Below are positions 55,254 to 64,000 of a stretch of DNA of 64,000 nt, piece after piece. The stretch is from positions 1-64,000 of the forward strand of contig JAOHEK010000013.1 in NCBI GenBank assembly GCA_028097405.1. The letters are read 5' to 3'. The notes under the pieces were generated by a model, which searched no databases, was not told where the DNA came from, and saw only the letters and a list, made by a program, of their open reading frames with translations. Source of the DNA: Paracoccaceae bacterium. Its GTDB lineage: Bacteria; Pseudomonadota; Alphaproteobacteria; Rhodobacterales; Rhodobacteraceae. Each line of letters starts with the position of its first letter. Within the stretch, counting starts at the first letter, position 1. The translations under genes were made by a program, and so were the position numbers.

Positions 55254-55277
55254 ACGCGGAGCTTTTTGGCTCCGCGT
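55254..55277 (+). terminator. Hairpin after infC
   Basis: ACGCGGAGC and GCTCCGCGT pair perfectly (9 bp) over a TTTTTG loop, 35 bases past the infC stop. No T tract follows, so it could be a weak terminator or an mRNA-stabilising hairpin; it lies 25 bases before the gcdH start. Confidence 0.4.
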
Positions 55278-55301
55278 GACACCTGCAAGAAGGATCACCC
55301 C

Positions 55302-56522
55302 ATGAACGCGCAGGACCGGATCAAGCCCAAAGACGCCCCGGATCTTTCTAGATTCGACTGGGAGGACGCCTTTCGCCTGTCAGACCAACTGACGGAAGAC
55401 GAACGGATGCTGGCCGAAGCTGCCCGTGCTTTTGCAGACGACAAACTTGCGCCTCGGGTTCGTGCGGCCTACGCCGAAGAACGAGTTGAGCCGGACGTTT
55501 TCGCCGAAATGGGCGAGGCTGGTTTGTTGGGCATTACAGTGCCCGAAGAATTCGGCGGGCTTGGCGTCGGTTATGTCACCTATGGCCTTGTTGCGCGAGA
55601 AATCGAGCGTGTGGATTCAGGCTATCGGTCGATGATGTCGGTACAATCCTCGTTGGTGATGTACCCGATCTATGCCTACGGTAACGACGAGCAGCGCAGG
55701 AAATACCTGCCCGGGTTGGCGGCGGGATCGCTGATCGGCTGTTTCGGGTTAACCGAACCAGATGCGGGCTCTGACCCCGGAGCCATGAAAACCCGCGCAC
55801 AGAAAACCGACAGCGGCTATCTGCTGAACGGTTCAAAAATGTGGATCTCGAATTCTCCGATCGCCGATGTCTTTGTTATCTGGGCTAAATCCGATGCCCA
55901 CGACGGCAAGATCCGAGGCTTTGTGCTGGACAAGGGCTCCAAAGGACTAAGCGCTCCGAAAATCCTTGGTAAACAAAGTCTGCGGGCCAGCGTCACCGGG
56001 GAAATCGTGATGGACAACGTCGAAGTTGGCGAAGAGGCTCTTTTGCCCCACGTCCAGGGATTGAAAGGCCCCTTTGGCTGTCTCAACCGGGCGCGTTATG
56101 GAATCGCTTGGGGTGTTATGGGCGCGGCTGAGTTCTGCTGGACAGCCGCACGTCAATACGGGCTTAATCGCAAGCAATTCGGCAAGCCGCTTGCAGGCAC
56201 ACAACTTTTCCAGAAAAAGCTGGCCGATATGCAAACCGAAATCACACTTGGCCTTCAGGGTGCGCTTCGCGTCGGCCGTCTAATGGACGATGGTAAGGCC
56301 GCCCCAGAAATGATTTCGATCATGAAGCGGAACAACTGCGGCAAAGCCTTGGATGTTGCGCGCATGTCCCGCGATATGCATGGCGGAAATGGTATCTCGG
56401 AGGACTTCCACGTCATTCGGCATATGGCGAATCTGGAAACCGTAAATACCTATGAAGGTACGCATGATATCCACGCATTGATCTTAGGGCGTGCCCAAAC
56501 CGGATTGCAGGCGTTCTTTTAA
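55302..56522 (+). CDS. gcdH: Glutaryl-CoA dehydrogenase
   Basis: An FAD acyl-CoA dehydrogenase of 406 residues that decarboxylates glutaryl-CoA to crotonyl-CoA in lysine/tryptophan breakdown. The start at 55302 has AGAAGGA upstream and reads [22 protein letters not shown]. Family features are [20 protein letters not shown], the [18 protein letters not shown] motif, [16 protein letters not shown] and the C-terminal [19 protein letters not shown], where the glutamate is catalytic. It is the closest fit among acyl-CoA dehydrogenases. Confidence 0.93.
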   Translation: MNAQDRIKPKDAPDLSRFDWEDAFRLSDQLTEDERMLAEAARAFADDKLAPRVRAAYAEERVEPDVFAEMGEAGLLGITVPEEFGGLGVGYVTYGLVAREIERVDSGYRSMMSVQSSLVMYPIYAYGNDEQRRKYLPGLAAGSLIGCFGLTEPDAGSDPGAMKTRAQKTDSGYLLNGSKMWISNSPIADVFVIWAKSDAHDGKIRGFVLDKGSKGLSAPKILGKQSLRASVTGEIVMDNVEVGEEALLPHVQGLKGPFGCLNRARYGIAWGVMGAAEFCWTAARQYGLNRKQFGKPLAGTQLFQKKLADMQTEITLGLQGALRVGRLMDDGKAAPEMISIMKRNNCGKALDVARMSRDMHGGNGISEDFHVIRHMANLETVNTYEGTHDIHALILGRAQTGLQAFF

Positions 56523-56663
56523 ACCCAGGCAATCCCAGAAGTTTTCAACTATCTGCGCACGTTATTCTAGACCGGTATAAAAGCTGTGGATATCCCGCGC
56601 TGCTGTCTTGTCAGCATGACTTTGCCCCGTCTAAACTGCCTTTAGTATAAAAGGACGAGTGCA

Positions 56664-57638
56664 ATGGTAGCGGGGGCTACAATTTCCACAGACCTCTCGG
56701 ATAAAGACTGGCTAAAAGCGCTTAAGGTCATTGGCGAGGCGAGCGGATATTTTACAGAACTGACAGACGCCCATGCGACCGTGTTCATCGAACAGTCGCA
56801 TGACGTTCTATTTGTGACCTTCGAGACGCTTTTTGGCATTCGGTCCGTCAGCGACAGCGGCATGCCTTTGGCCTTTGACATCTGTGACGCGCGGAACTGG
56901 TCGCACTTGTCATTGATTGCCGAAAAGCAGGACTGGTTCCGCCACGAAGCCATCTGGGCCTATTTCGACCGATTGGTTGATTATGGATTTTTCGACGACT
57001 TCGATCAGGTGATCTTTTTCGGTGCTGGTATGTGTGGTTATGCGGCGGCGGCCTATTCCGTAACGGCACCTGGCGCAACTGTGATTTCATTGGCCCCGCA
57101 AGCAACATTGGACCGTCAGTTAGCCGAATGGGACGACCGTTTCCCATCGACACGCCAGTTAGATTTTCATTCGCGCTATGGTTTCGCCCCCGATATGATC
57201 GAAGCCGCTCAAAATGCGTTTGTTGTCTATGACCCGGACGAAACAGAGGACGCGATGCACGCAAGCCTTTTCACCGGATCAAACGTTCACAAAATCCGGT
57301 ATCGTCGTGGCCGCGCGGGGGCAATCGAAGCAGATATGCGCAGCATGTCTTTGATTGCAAAACTCGCAGACTATGCGGCGGCCGGGAAACTGACAGGGTC
57401 GGCTTTTGCGAACCTTATGAAAGCTCGCAAACGTCATGCACCCTATCTACGCGCCCTCTTGGCCCGCGTCTTGGCAGAAGATCGCCCGGTCCTTACGCGT
57501 CAACTTTGTCGTGCGGTTTTGGCTGAACAACCCATTCCCCGGTTCAAACACCACCTCGAAGTCGCCGAACGGCGTCTTGCGGAAGACAGCAATCCTGTCC
57601 GACGTCCCGCCGCAAAAGTCTCGCTCGACCAGATCTAG
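56664..57638 (+). CDS. Conserved protein, alpha/beta-hydrolase-like core
   Basis: A 324-residue cytoplasmic protein of a family common in Rhodobacteraceae; I recall relatives being labelled phosphoadenosine phosphosulfate reductase. I see no CysH cysteine pairs to support that. The segment VIFFGAGMCGYAAAAYSVTAPG resembles a nucleophile elbow in which the usual Ser is absent (GAGMCGY), so it may be a non-catalytic hydrolase-fold protein or use Cys. SRYGFAPDMIEAAQNAFVVYDP is strongly conserved-looking. Unknown function; separate transcription unit. Confidence 0.7.
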   Translation: MVAGATISTDLSDKDWLKALKVIGEASGYFTELTDAHATVFIEQSHDVLFVTFETLFGIRSVSDSGMPLAFDICDARNWSHLSLIAEKQDWFRHEAIWAYFDRLVDYGFFDDFDQVIFFGAGMCGYAAAAYSVTAPGATVISLAPQATLDRQLAEWDDRFPSTRQLDFHSRYGFAPDMIEAAQNAFVVYDPDETEDAMHASLFTGSNVHKIRYRRGRAGAIEADMRSMSLIAKLADYAAAGKLTGSAFANLMKARKRHAPYLRALLARVLAEDRPVLTRQLCRAVLAEQPIPRFKHHLEVAERRLAEDSNPVRRPAAKVSLDQI

Positions 57639-57647
57639 TCTTTGCAG

Positions 57648-57938
57648 TCAGGCATCGTAGTCGGGCGCGCGTGCAGCTTTCACCATGTCGCGCAGCCTAG
57701 GCAGCAACACGCCCAGGAAGACGCCCAGTGCAAGAGTGACAGCATTGGGTGATGCAATGATCCAAGACAGAAGTGCCGCCAAGAGAACCACGGCGGCCAG
57801 AGAAATCGAACGTATTTCGATCGGGTTGATCGTCTGAGCGTCGGCCTTCAAAACCTTAACCATAAGTCGTTGCACATCGTCGTCGGCGAAGCCTGCGCCC
57901 CAACCGGCTGCGATCCCAAATATAAGCGTCATCAGCAT
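57648..57938 (-). CDS. Hypothetical small membrane protein
   Basis: A 96-residue protein with an N-terminal hydrophobic start (MLMTLIFGIAAGWGAGF), then a polar stretch, and two later helices (ISLAAVVLLAALLSWIIA and AVTLALGVFLGVLLP). AGGAGG lies before the ATG, supporting that it is a gene. It converges on the preceding gene. I do not recognise the family. Confidence 0.62.
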   Translation of the reverse strand: MLMTLIFGIAAGWGAGFADDDVQRLMVKVLKADAQTINPIEIRSISLAAVVLLAALLSWIIASPNAVTLALGVFLGVLLPRLRDMVKAARAPDYDA

Positions 57939-58036
57939 GGCTCGTCCTCCTGTGATAGCCCGGAGCAGTTTGTGCCGAACCGATTTGATCGTGGCAAGCT
58001 CTGGTTCCTGCCGGTTTCATCCGTTAGAGAAAAGTC

Positions 58037-59077
58037 ATGACTGAAGATCGGATTACACTCAAGCGCCCCGACGATTGGCACCTGCATTTACGTGACGGCG
58101 CGATGATGGAAGGTGTTCTGCCGCATTCGGCAAACCACTTCGCCCGCGCGATCATAATGCCGAACCTTGTTCCACCCGTTGTGACGGGCGCTGACGCCAT
58201 CCGGTACCGTGATCGTATCTTAGGCGCCCTGCCCGAAGGTGCTGTGTTCGAGCCATTGATGACACTTTACCTAACCCAAGAAACAGACCCTGCGGACGTT
58301 CGAAACGCAGCAGAAAGTGGGCTGGTCAAAGCAGTAAAGCTTTATCCCGCGGGTGCTACAACAAATTCTGCCAGTGGCGTTCATAATTTTGATGGCGTGC
58401 GCGCTGTGTTTGAAACAATGGCCGAGATCGGCCTGCCTTTGTGTGTGCACGGCGAAGTCACGCGCCCCGAGGTCGATATCTTTGATCGCGAAGCGATCTT
58501 CATCGACGAAGTGCTGGACCCAATCCGTCGGGCGACGCCTGGGCTTCGTGTGGTGATGGAACATATCACAACGTCTGAAGCGGCAGCCTATGCCAGCGAA
58601 GGCGGATCCGATCTGGCGGCGACGATCACTGTGCAGCATTTGATGCTGGATCGAAATGACATGCTGGTTGGCGGTATTCGCCCCCATTTTTACTGCCTTC
58701 CTATTTTGAAGCGGGGCACGCACCGACCCGCTTTGATCAAGGCCGCAACCGGCGGAAACCCAAGTTTCTTTCTGGGCACGGACAGCGCGCCCCATGCCAC
58801 GGACACCAAGGAAAACGCCTGTGGGTGTGCCGGTTGCTTTACCGCTCCTGTCGCATTGTCTTGCCTTGCCGAGGTTTTTGACGAGGCTGGCGCTTTGGAC
58901 CGATTGGAAGGGTTTGTGTCTTTGAATGGGCCTAAGTATTATGGCCTTCCTGTCAATCACGAGCAAATCACCTTGGAACGCGGTGCACCAATCCAGTTTC
59001 CAGAGGCCATTGAAACAGACGCCGGGGCCGTCACGGTGTTTAATCCCGACCGGCCGGTGCATTGGCGGGTCTTGTGA
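58037..59077 (+). CDS. pyrC: Dihydroorotase
   Basis: PyrC closes carbamoyl aspartate to dihydroorotate in pyrimidine synthesis. The 346-residue zinc enzyme has the metal-binding HLHLRDG near the N terminus, the lysine region [29 protein letters not shown], and FLGTDSAPH with the catalytic Asp. It is a class II (E. coli-like) enzyme. pyrE follows 93 bases later with a hairpin element between. Confidence 0.95.
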   Translation: MTEDRITLKRPDDWHLHLRDGAMMEGVLPHSANHFARAIIMPNLVPPVVTGADAIRYRDRILGALPEGAVFEPLMTLYLTQETDPADVRNAAESGLVKAVKLYPAGATTNSASGVHNFDGVRAVFETMAEIGLPLCVHGEVTRPEVDIFDREAIFIDEVLDPIRRATPGLRVVMEHITTSEAAAYASEGGSDLAATITVQHLMLDRNDMLVGGIRPHFYCLPILKRGTHRPALIKAATGGNPSFFLGTDSAPHATDTKENACGCAGCFTAPVALSCLAEVFDEAGALDRLEGFVSLNGPKYYGLPVNHEQITLERGAPIQFPEAIETDAGAVTVFNPDRPVHWRVL

Positions 59078-59107
59078 GTTTCGCCGCCGCTTTGCGGCGC
59101 CGCCCAA

Positions 59108-59160
59108 CCGGAGTGGCTCTGCCCCACCGGACCTCCCCGAAGTATTTTAGACAGAAGAAG
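59108..59160 (+). repeat. Dispersed GC-rich hairpin element, copy 4
   Basis: CCGG-A-GTGGC-TCT-GCCCC-A-CCGG (59108-59130) has the same layout as copy 3 but a different stem sequence, followed by CCCCGAAGTATTTT and GACAGAAGAAG. It sits between pyrC and pyrE and ends 10 bases before the pyrE start. Confidence 0.78.
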
Positions 59161-59170
59161 TGAGACCAGA

Positions 59171-59848
59171 ATGATCCCATCCAGCTTTCCGGACAAGGAC
59201 GAAATTGCCCGACTGACCGCGGGAATGCTTTTGGAAATCGGTGCGGTTCATTTCAATGCCGAAGACCCCTTTACCTTGGCCAGCGGCTTGCCCTCGCCCA
59301 CCTATATCGATTGCCGGAAGCTGATATCCTATCCGCGCATTCGCGCGACACTGATGGATTTTCTGACGATCACAGTCATGCGGGATGCTGGGTTCGAAGC
59401 CTTCGATAACATCGCCGGCGGTGAGACAGCGGGCATTCCATTCGCCGCCTTGGTGGCCGAACGGATGGCTTTGCCGATGACTTACGTGCGCAAGAAGCCG
59501 AAGGGCTATGGCCGGAATGCGCGAATCGAAGGCGTCATGACCGAGGGCGAACGCGTGCTTTTGGTTGAGGACCTGACGACCGACGGTGGATCGAAATTAT
59601 CCTTTGTCGATGCCATCCGCGACGCGGGTGCGACCTGCGCACATACTGCCGTCATCTTCTATTACGGCATCTTCCCCGAGACGACGGAACGGCTTGGGGA
59701 ACACGGGGTTACGTTGCATCATTTATGTACTTGGTGGGACGTATTGGCGGAGGCGCGCGAGGTCGAAAAGTTCGATGAAAAGACGCTAGCAGAGGTCGAA
59801 ACCTTCCTGCGTGCACCGCGACGGTGGCAAGAGGCGCGCACAAAATAA
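59171..59848 (+). CDS. pyrE: Orotate phosphoribosyltransferase
   Basis: PyrE joins orotate and PRPP to make OMP. The 225-residue protein has [22 protein letters not shown] at the orotate site, the mobile-loop lysines in [17 protein letters not shown], and the PRPP motif [14 protein letters not shown]. It is probably co-transcribed with pyrC. The hairpin element upstream supplies a purine-rich start region. Confidence 0.95.
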   Translation: MIPSSFPDKDEIARLTAGMLLEIGAVHFNAEDPFTLASGLPSPTYIDCRKLISYPRIRATLMDFLTITVMRDAGFEAFDNIAGGETAGIPFAALVAERMALPMTYVRKKPKGYGRNARIEGVMTEGERVLLVEDLTTDGGSKLSFVDAIRDAGATCAHTAVIFYYGIFPETTERLGEHGVTLHHLCTWWDVLAEAREVEKFDEKTLAEVETFLRAPRRWQEARTK

Positions 59849-60015
59849 TTGACGCGCGCAAACACTAATAATGGCTGTGCAGCGCAGTCAGTTTACTATA
59901 TATTGTGGTTCATAGCTTTTACCGAAGTTATACATAACTTATCCTGATTTACGTCGCGCGGCATTTGTCGCTATGATTATTGGTGAAGCGGGCAAGTAAA
60001 TCGAGCGAGGGCAGA

Positions 60016-61509
60016 ATGAGCGAAATAGCTCAGATTAATCCTGTGGGGACAGAGCAGGCCGAAGAAACTCTGCCCCACAACATCGAAGCCGAGCAGCAGC
60101 TTTTGGGCGCGATCCTGACCAACAACGACGTCTATGATCGTGTGGCCAGCGTGATCGGCGAAGCGCATTTTTACGACCCTGTTCACGCGCGGATTTATGA
60201 GGTGGCGGCAAGCCGTATCGCCAAGAATGCGTTGGCGTCTCCGGTTACGTTGAAAGCCTTCCTTGAGGATGACGCCGGTTTAAAAGAGCTGGGTGGGCCC
60301 GCCTATCTGGTGCGCTTGGCGGGCGCTGCAATTTCGTCTTTTGCCGCCCGCGACTATGCGCAGATGATCTATGATCTGGCGATCCGCCGGAAGCTTATGC
60401 AATTGGGTCAGGATATCACGGCAAAAGCCGCGAAGGTCGAAGTTGCCAACGAGCCCAAAGAGCAAATCGTCGAGGCCGAACAGGCGCTCTACAAACTAGG
60501 CGAAGCCGGAACGACGTCGTCCGGGTTCCAATCCTTTTTGCGTGCTGTCACCGATGCTGTGAACGTCGCCAATGCCGCCTATCAGCGCGAAGGGGGGATG
60601 GCTGGAATTTCCAGCGGGCTTGCCGATATGGACAAAAAGCTGGGCGGGTTTCACAAATCGGATTTGCTCATTTTGGCTGGTCGTCCGTCGATGGGAAAGA
60701 CATCACTGGCTACGAACATCGCCTTCAATATCGCCAAAGTGTACCGCAAAGGGCAGTTGGATGATGGCTCCGAAGGCGCGGTTGACGGTGGTGTCGTTGG
60801 GTTCTTTTCGCTGGAGATGTCAGCAGAGCAATTGGCAGCACGGGTTTTGTCCGAAGCCGCCGAGGTGCCCTCTGAACAAATCCGCCGTGGTGATATGACC
60901 GAAGGTGAATTCCGTCGCTTCGTTGATGCCGCCAAGACCTTGGAAGCTTGCCCGCTGTTCATCGACGACACGCCTGCGCTGCCGATTTCTCAACTCGCAG
61001 CCCGTGCCCGTCGCTTGAAGCGCGAGCATGGCTTGGACGTTTTGATCATCGACTACCTACAGTTGGTGCGCCCCGCCACCGCTAAGGACAGCCGGGTGAA
61101 CGAGGTTTCTGAAATCACTCAAGGCCTTAAGGCCATCGCCAAGGAATTGGACATCCCGGTCATTGCCCTGTCGCAGTTGTCGCGTCAGGTGGAAAACCGG
61201 GAAGATAAGCGGCCTCAACTAAGCGACCTCAGGGAATCTGGTTCGATCGAGCAGGACGCGGATGTGGTCATGTTTGTGTTCCGCGAGGAATATTACAAAG
61301 AACGCGAAAAACCAGGCGACCATGAACTGGAAGCTATGGGCAAGTGGCAAGAAGAGATGGAGCGCCTGCATGGGCGTGCCGAGGTTATCATCGGCAAACA
61401 ACGGCACGGACCAATCGGCACGGTCGAGCTTGCGTTCGAAGGTCGTTTCACAAGGTTCTCGAACCTGGTCAAAGCCTATCAGCAGCAGGGCGGCGACGAC
61501 GCGTTTTAA
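60016..61509 (+). CDS. dnaB: Replicative DNA helicase DnaB
   Basis: DnaB is the hexameric 5'-to-3' helicase at the replication fork. The 497-residue protein from the ATG at 60016 (GAGGGC upstream) has the N-terminal primase-binding domain (LPHNIEAEQQLLGAI) and the RecA-type core: Walker A AGRPSMGKTSLA (residues 221-232), Walker B LIIDYLQLV, and DLRESGSIEQDADVVMF. The C-terminal KQRHGPIGTVELAF is the arginine-finger region. No intein is present. The AT-rich stretch upstream (59870-59990) probably holds the promoter. Confidence 0.96.
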   Translation: MSEIAQINPVGTEQAEETLPHNIEAEQQLLGAILTNNDVYDRVASVIGEAHFYDPVHARIYEVAASRIAKNALASPVTLKAFLEDDAGLKELGGPAYLVRLAGAAISSFAARDYAQMIYDLAIRRKLMQLGQDITAKAAKVEVANEPKEQIVEAEQALYKLGEAGTTSSGFQSFLRAVTDAVNVANAAYQREGGMAGISSGLADMDKKLGGFHKSDLLILAGRPSMGKTSLATNIAFNIAKVYRKGQLDDGSEGAVDGGVVGFFSLEMSAEQLAARVLSEAAEVPSEQIRRGDMTEGEFRRFVDAAKTLEACPLFIDDTPALPISQLAARARRLKREHGLDVLIIDYLQLVRPATAKDSRVNEVSEITQGLKAIAKELDIPVIALSQLSRQVENREDKRPQLSDLRESGSIEQDADVVMFVFREEYYKEREKPGDHELEAMGKWQEEMERLHGRAEVIIGKQRHGPIGTVELAFEGRFTRFSNLVKAYQQQGGDDAF

Positions 61510-61515
61510 TGCCTA

Positions 61516-61719
61516 TTACTTTTTGCCCAAAATCCTAGGGTTCGGCGGGGCTTCGCCGCGCGCTTTCCGCCAGTTAATCAACGCTTCGGGAATGTCGCCG
61601 CGAAAGCTCGCGACGTCCCCCATCAAGGGCCAATCTTGTTTCGGTTTGGGTGTCGGAGAGGTGCGCGCGGGCGCATCGGCGTTGAAAACCTTAGGATCAA
61701 AGAAAGCAAACACGGACAT
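61516..61719 (-). CDS. Small hypothetical protein
   Basis: A 67-residue frame, MSVFAFFDPKVFNADAPART at the start and INWRKARGEAPPNPR near the end, with a balanced coding-like composition. It lies between the dnaB and rsmD genes, which run toward each other. There is no clear ribosome site, so it could be spurious. I list it because it fills the only space here and reads unlike a shadow frame. Confidence 0.42.
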   Translation of the reverse strand: MSVFAFFDPKVFNADAPARTSPTPKPKQDWPLMGDVASFRGDIPEALINWRKARGEAPPNPRILGKK

Positions 61720-61754
61720 GGTGCGAGTTTAGCACCAAAGCGGTGAACAACAAA

Positions 61755-62321
61755 TCAATCCCGCATAAACGACAAGAATGTCAGCCAAGTTTCGCCATAG
61801 CGCTTTGTTTCGACTAACGAAAACTGTGGCGGCGGCGATTGTTCGGAGGCTTCTTCCCAGACAATCAATGCGTCTTTCGCGATCCAACCTTGCGCCGCAG
61901 CCGACACCAATGCCTTGTCCCCCAAAGACTTTCCATAGGGCGGATCAAGGAACACCAGCGTTGCGGGTTTCGTGCTGCACGCACCAATCCGTGTTGCATC
62001 TTTACGATGCACGGCCACCTCTGCTTCGACACGTGCCTTGGCGATGTTATCAGCCAGCAGTTTCAACGCAACGCGGCCGTTTTCCACAAAGCTGACGTGG
62101 TCCGCCCCCCGCGACAAAGCCTCAAACCCCAAGGCCCCTGTGCCTGCAAAAAGATCAAGCACCTGCGCGCCGTCTACCGGATCACCAAAGCGCCCACCTT
62201 CCAATATGCTGAACAGGCTTTCACGGACGCGGTCACTCGTGGGGCGCAAATGTGCGGCGACATCGCCTTTGCCGACCGACGCCAGCCCAAGGCCGCGCAT
62301 TCGGCCGCCGATAATCCTCAT
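61755..62321 (-). CDS. rsmD: 16S rRNA m2G966 methyltransferase RsmD
   Basis: RsmD methylates N2 of G966 in 16S rRNA. The 188-residue protein has RIIGGRMRGLGL at its start, PTSDRVRESLFSIL, the SAM site VLDLFAGTGALGFEALSRGA, and the catalytic LVFLDPPYG. Its ATG overlaps the stop of the FAD-oxidoreductase gene as ATGA, so both are translated together. Confidence 0.94.
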   Translation of the reverse strand: MRIIGGRMRGLGLASVGKGDVAAHLRPTSDRVRESLFSILEGGRFGDPVDGAQVLDLFAGTGALGFEALSRGADHVSFVENGRVALKLLADNIAKARVEAEVAVHRKDATRIGACSTKPATLVFLDPPYGKSLGDKALVSAAAQGWIAKDALIVWEEASEQSPPPQFSLVETKRYGETWLTFLSFMRD

Positions 62322-63523
62322 GCTTTCAGAAGGGCTTTCAGATCAGCGTCTTCGTCGCCTGCCAGTTCCGGGGTGATTGTTTTGCCCATTTCCAAAAGCC
62401 GTTTGCCGATCATGTAGTGGCGGCCTGCATTGATGGCATCAACTGCAAGGAAGACGCCGTCTTTGAAATACCAATGGCTTTGCCCCTCGCTTGCTTGACG
62501 CGTCACCACGTGATCATAGCCGGTGTTCAAACCCGCGATTTGCAATTTCAGATCGTATTGATCAGACCAGAACCATGGATAAGGATTGTAGGGCTCATTG
62601 GCCCCCAACATATTGATCGCGACGTTTTCGGCCTGATCGATGGCGTTCTGGACAGATTCCAGACGCAACATCTCACCCTTGTAAGGAAAACGGGTACAAT
62701 CGCCCGCGGCCCAGACATTCGGGACCGAGGTGCGCCCATAGGTGTCGACAACGATCCCACTGTCGCAGCGGATGCCGGCATCTTCGGCCAAGCTGGATAC
62801 AGGCTGAATGCCCGTGCCGACAATCACGAAGTCAACGTCCAACTCGGTGCCATCAGTTAGAATGGCCCCTTCCACATGGTCTTCGCCAATAAGCTTCTTA
62901 AGTCCCACGCCCTCGCGAATATCGACCCCTTCGGACAGATGCCGCGCGCGCACCACATCTGCGGTTTCTTCTGCGGCGACCCTGCCCAGAATACGCTCGG
63001 CCATTTCTACAAGCGTGACATTCATCTTAAGCTTCGCCGCCACCGCCGCCGCTTCAAGGCCAATGTATCCACCACCCACAACCAGCACGCGGGCTCCCGC
63101 CTTGAAGCGCGGCTCGATCTTATCGATGCAGGCAAGTGCCCGCACGGTGTAAACACCTGGTAAATCTCCGCCGATTTTCGCGGGCAACTGGTTCGGCGTC
63201 GAGCCCATGGTAAGGGCAAGCTGATCATAGGCAATCACTTCGTTTTCACAGGAAATCGTTTGTGACGCCGGATTGATCTTAGTGACGCCCATGCCCAGCC
63301 TAAGCGTGATCTTCTTATCCTCGTAGACCGAAAGCGGACGCAAATAGAGACGTTCCTTATCCACATCGCCCAAAAGATAGCCTTTGGACAAAGGTGGGCG
63401 CTCGTAGGGTGGTTCGGGCTCGGCCCCGATCAATGTGATGTCGTCGGCATGACCTTCGGCACGCAGCTTTTCAGCCAAAGACGCACCGGCCTGCCCTGCC
63501 CCAACGATTACAACTCCGCCCAT
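62318..63523 (-). CDS. FAD/NAD-dependent ferredoxin reductase family protein
   Basis: A flavoprotein of 401 residues like putidaredoxin or rhodocoxin reductase. It has an FAD fold (VVIVGAGQAGASLAEKLRAEG), the family segment PPYERPPLSKGYL, an NAD fold (VLVVGGGYIGLEAAAVAAKL), the FAD-binding VWAAGDC and a C-terminal reductase domain. I start at 63523, with GAGG upstream and family similarity from there. It might supply electrons to the P450 in this window, but that is a guess. It diverges from the peroxiredoxin gene. Confidence 0.88.
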   Translation of the reverse strand: MGGVVIVGAGQAGASLAEKLRAEGHADDITLIGAEPEPPYERPPLSKGYLLGDVDKERLYLRPLSVYEDKKITLRLGMGVTKINPASQTISCENEVIAYDQLALTMGSTPNQLPAKIGGDLPGVYTVRALACIDKIEPRFKAGARVLVVGGGYIGLEAAAVAAKLKMNVTLVEMAERILGRVAAEETADVVRARHLSEGVDIREGVGLKKLIGEDHVEGAILTDGTELDVDFVIVGTGIQPVSSLAEDAGIRCDSGIVVDTYGRTSVPNVWAAGDCTRFPYKGEMLRLESVQNAIDQAENVAINMLGANEPYNPYPWFWSDQYDLKLQIAGLNTGYDHVVTRQASEGQSHWYFKDGVFLAVDAINAGRHYMIGKRLLEMGKTITPELAGDEDADLKALLKA

Positions 63524-63599
63524 GTTCGATTGCCTCTGGCTCAATTCCCTATCTGGCTTATATCTATGCCAAAGGGCTTGGCAAACAGAGGAAAGTTCC

Positions 63600-64000
63600 A
63601 TGACGGTAAAGGTCGGCGATAAACTCCCCAGTGTAGAACTGCTGCACTCCGAAAACAGTGTGGTAACGCCCGTCGATATTGCCCAGCGCACCAAGGGTCG
63701 CCGCGTGGTGTTGTTCGGTTTGCCGGGTGCCTACACGTCAATCTGTTCATCGGCTCATTTGCCCAGTTTTATACGCACAGCCGACGCTTTCCGGGCCAAG
63801 GGTGTAGACGAGATTTTCTGTGTCTCAGTGAACGATTCCCGCGTTATGGAACATTGGGACAACAGTGCTGGCGCAAGTGAAGCGGGCATCACAATGCTGG
63901 CCGACTGGGATTCCGAGCTGACCAAAGCTTTAGGCTTGGAATTCACCGTTCCAGCCGCCGGATTCAAGGATCGGATGACGCGCTGTTCGATGCTGATCGA
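63600..64000 (+). CDS. Peroxiredoxin (Prx5 type), 5' part
   Basis: A thiol peroxidase that reduces H2O2 and organic peroxides. The reading frame starts at the ATG at 63600 and runs off the right edge after 133 codons; relatives have about 160. The active-site segment VVLFGLPGAYTSICSSAHLP holds peroxidatic Cys49. The usual PGAFTP-C is changed to PGAYTS-C, with Ser in place of the conserved Pro two residues before Cys-Ile. Motif DEIFCVSVND and the DWDSELTKALGLEF stretch fit Prx5. It diverges from the reductase gene with 76 bases between. Confidence 0.92.
   Translation, partial: MTVKVGDKLPSVELLHSENSVVTPVDIAQRTKGRRVVLFGLPGAYTSICSSAHLPSFIRTADAFRAKGVDEIFCVSVNDSRVMEHWDNSAGASEAGITMLADWDSELTKALGLEFTVPAAGFKDRMTRCSMLI

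Noticed and set aside
59925-59945. DnaA-box-like TTATACATA before dnaB
   Set aside because: Differs from the DnaA consensus and stands alone; no origin features such as clustered boxes are seen.
1-64000. tRNA, rRNA, CRISPR array, transposase, integrase or defence genes
   Set aside because: I looked for them on both strands and saw none that I could support.

Overview
The window looks like a chromosomal segment of an alphaproteobacterium of the Rhodobacteraceae (Roseobacter group). Four signs support this: a GcrA cell-cycle regulator gene, a mraZ-led dcw cluster with an extended leader, VPLPA-CTERM surface-sorting proteins, and gene groupings typical of that family (cysG-DUF2849-cysI-cysH-DUF934, priA next to fsa, PCuAC next to Sco). 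It is almost entirely housekeeping sequence. I see no rRNA, tRNA, CRISPR array, transposase, integrase or phage gene.

Layout. Positions 1-9827 hold the 3' part of typA, a copper-delivery pair (Sco and PCuAC), prmA, msrA, an MFS transporter, priA, a LysE-type exporter and fsa. Positions 10074-19321, on the minus strand, carry the first part of the dcw cluster: mraZ, rsmH, ftsL, ftsI, murE, a broken murF, mraY, a DUF6524-type gene and murD. The cluster stops after murD; ftsW, murG, murC and the rest are not in the window. Upstream of mraZ is a 520-base leader with a candidate MraZ operator, a candidate promoter and a perfect 13-bp hairpin, resembling the UpsM leader RNA known from Rhodobacter sphaeroides. 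Positions 19845-30938 hold photolyase, a BadF-type kinase, a PLP enzyme, an M50 protease, argD-argF, gcrA, a FadR-type regulator, an FMN reductase, a ketopantoate-reductase-like protein and a DUF202 protein. Positions 31197-41488 carry three VPLPA-CTERM proteins (one frameshifted), pheA, a membrane cytochrome c and a yejABEF peptide importer. Positions 41671-44722 are a valine-degradation operon. Positions 44781-53157 hold a DUF808 protein, a P450, an Lrp regulator and the assimilatory sulfate-reduction operon with its ferredoxin reductase. The last part has infC with an AUC start, gcdH, pyrC-pyrE, dnaB, rsmD, an FAD oxidoreductase and a peroxiredoxin cut by the right edge.

Most notable points. 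(1) murF, normally essential, is reduced to about 230 bases by a large internal deletion plus a one-base frameshift. (2) The mraZ leader looks like an UpsM-type sRNA with an upstream MraZ box. (3) Two arrays of an 11-bp ATACCGAC unit occur downstream of murD and of pheA. (4) Four copies of a GC-rich hairpin element sit between co-directional genes, always pointing at the next start, with stems whose sequence varies while pairing is largely kept. (5) One VPLPA-CTERM sorting tail is thrown out of frame by a single lost G. I did not find a clearly new defence or mobile system.
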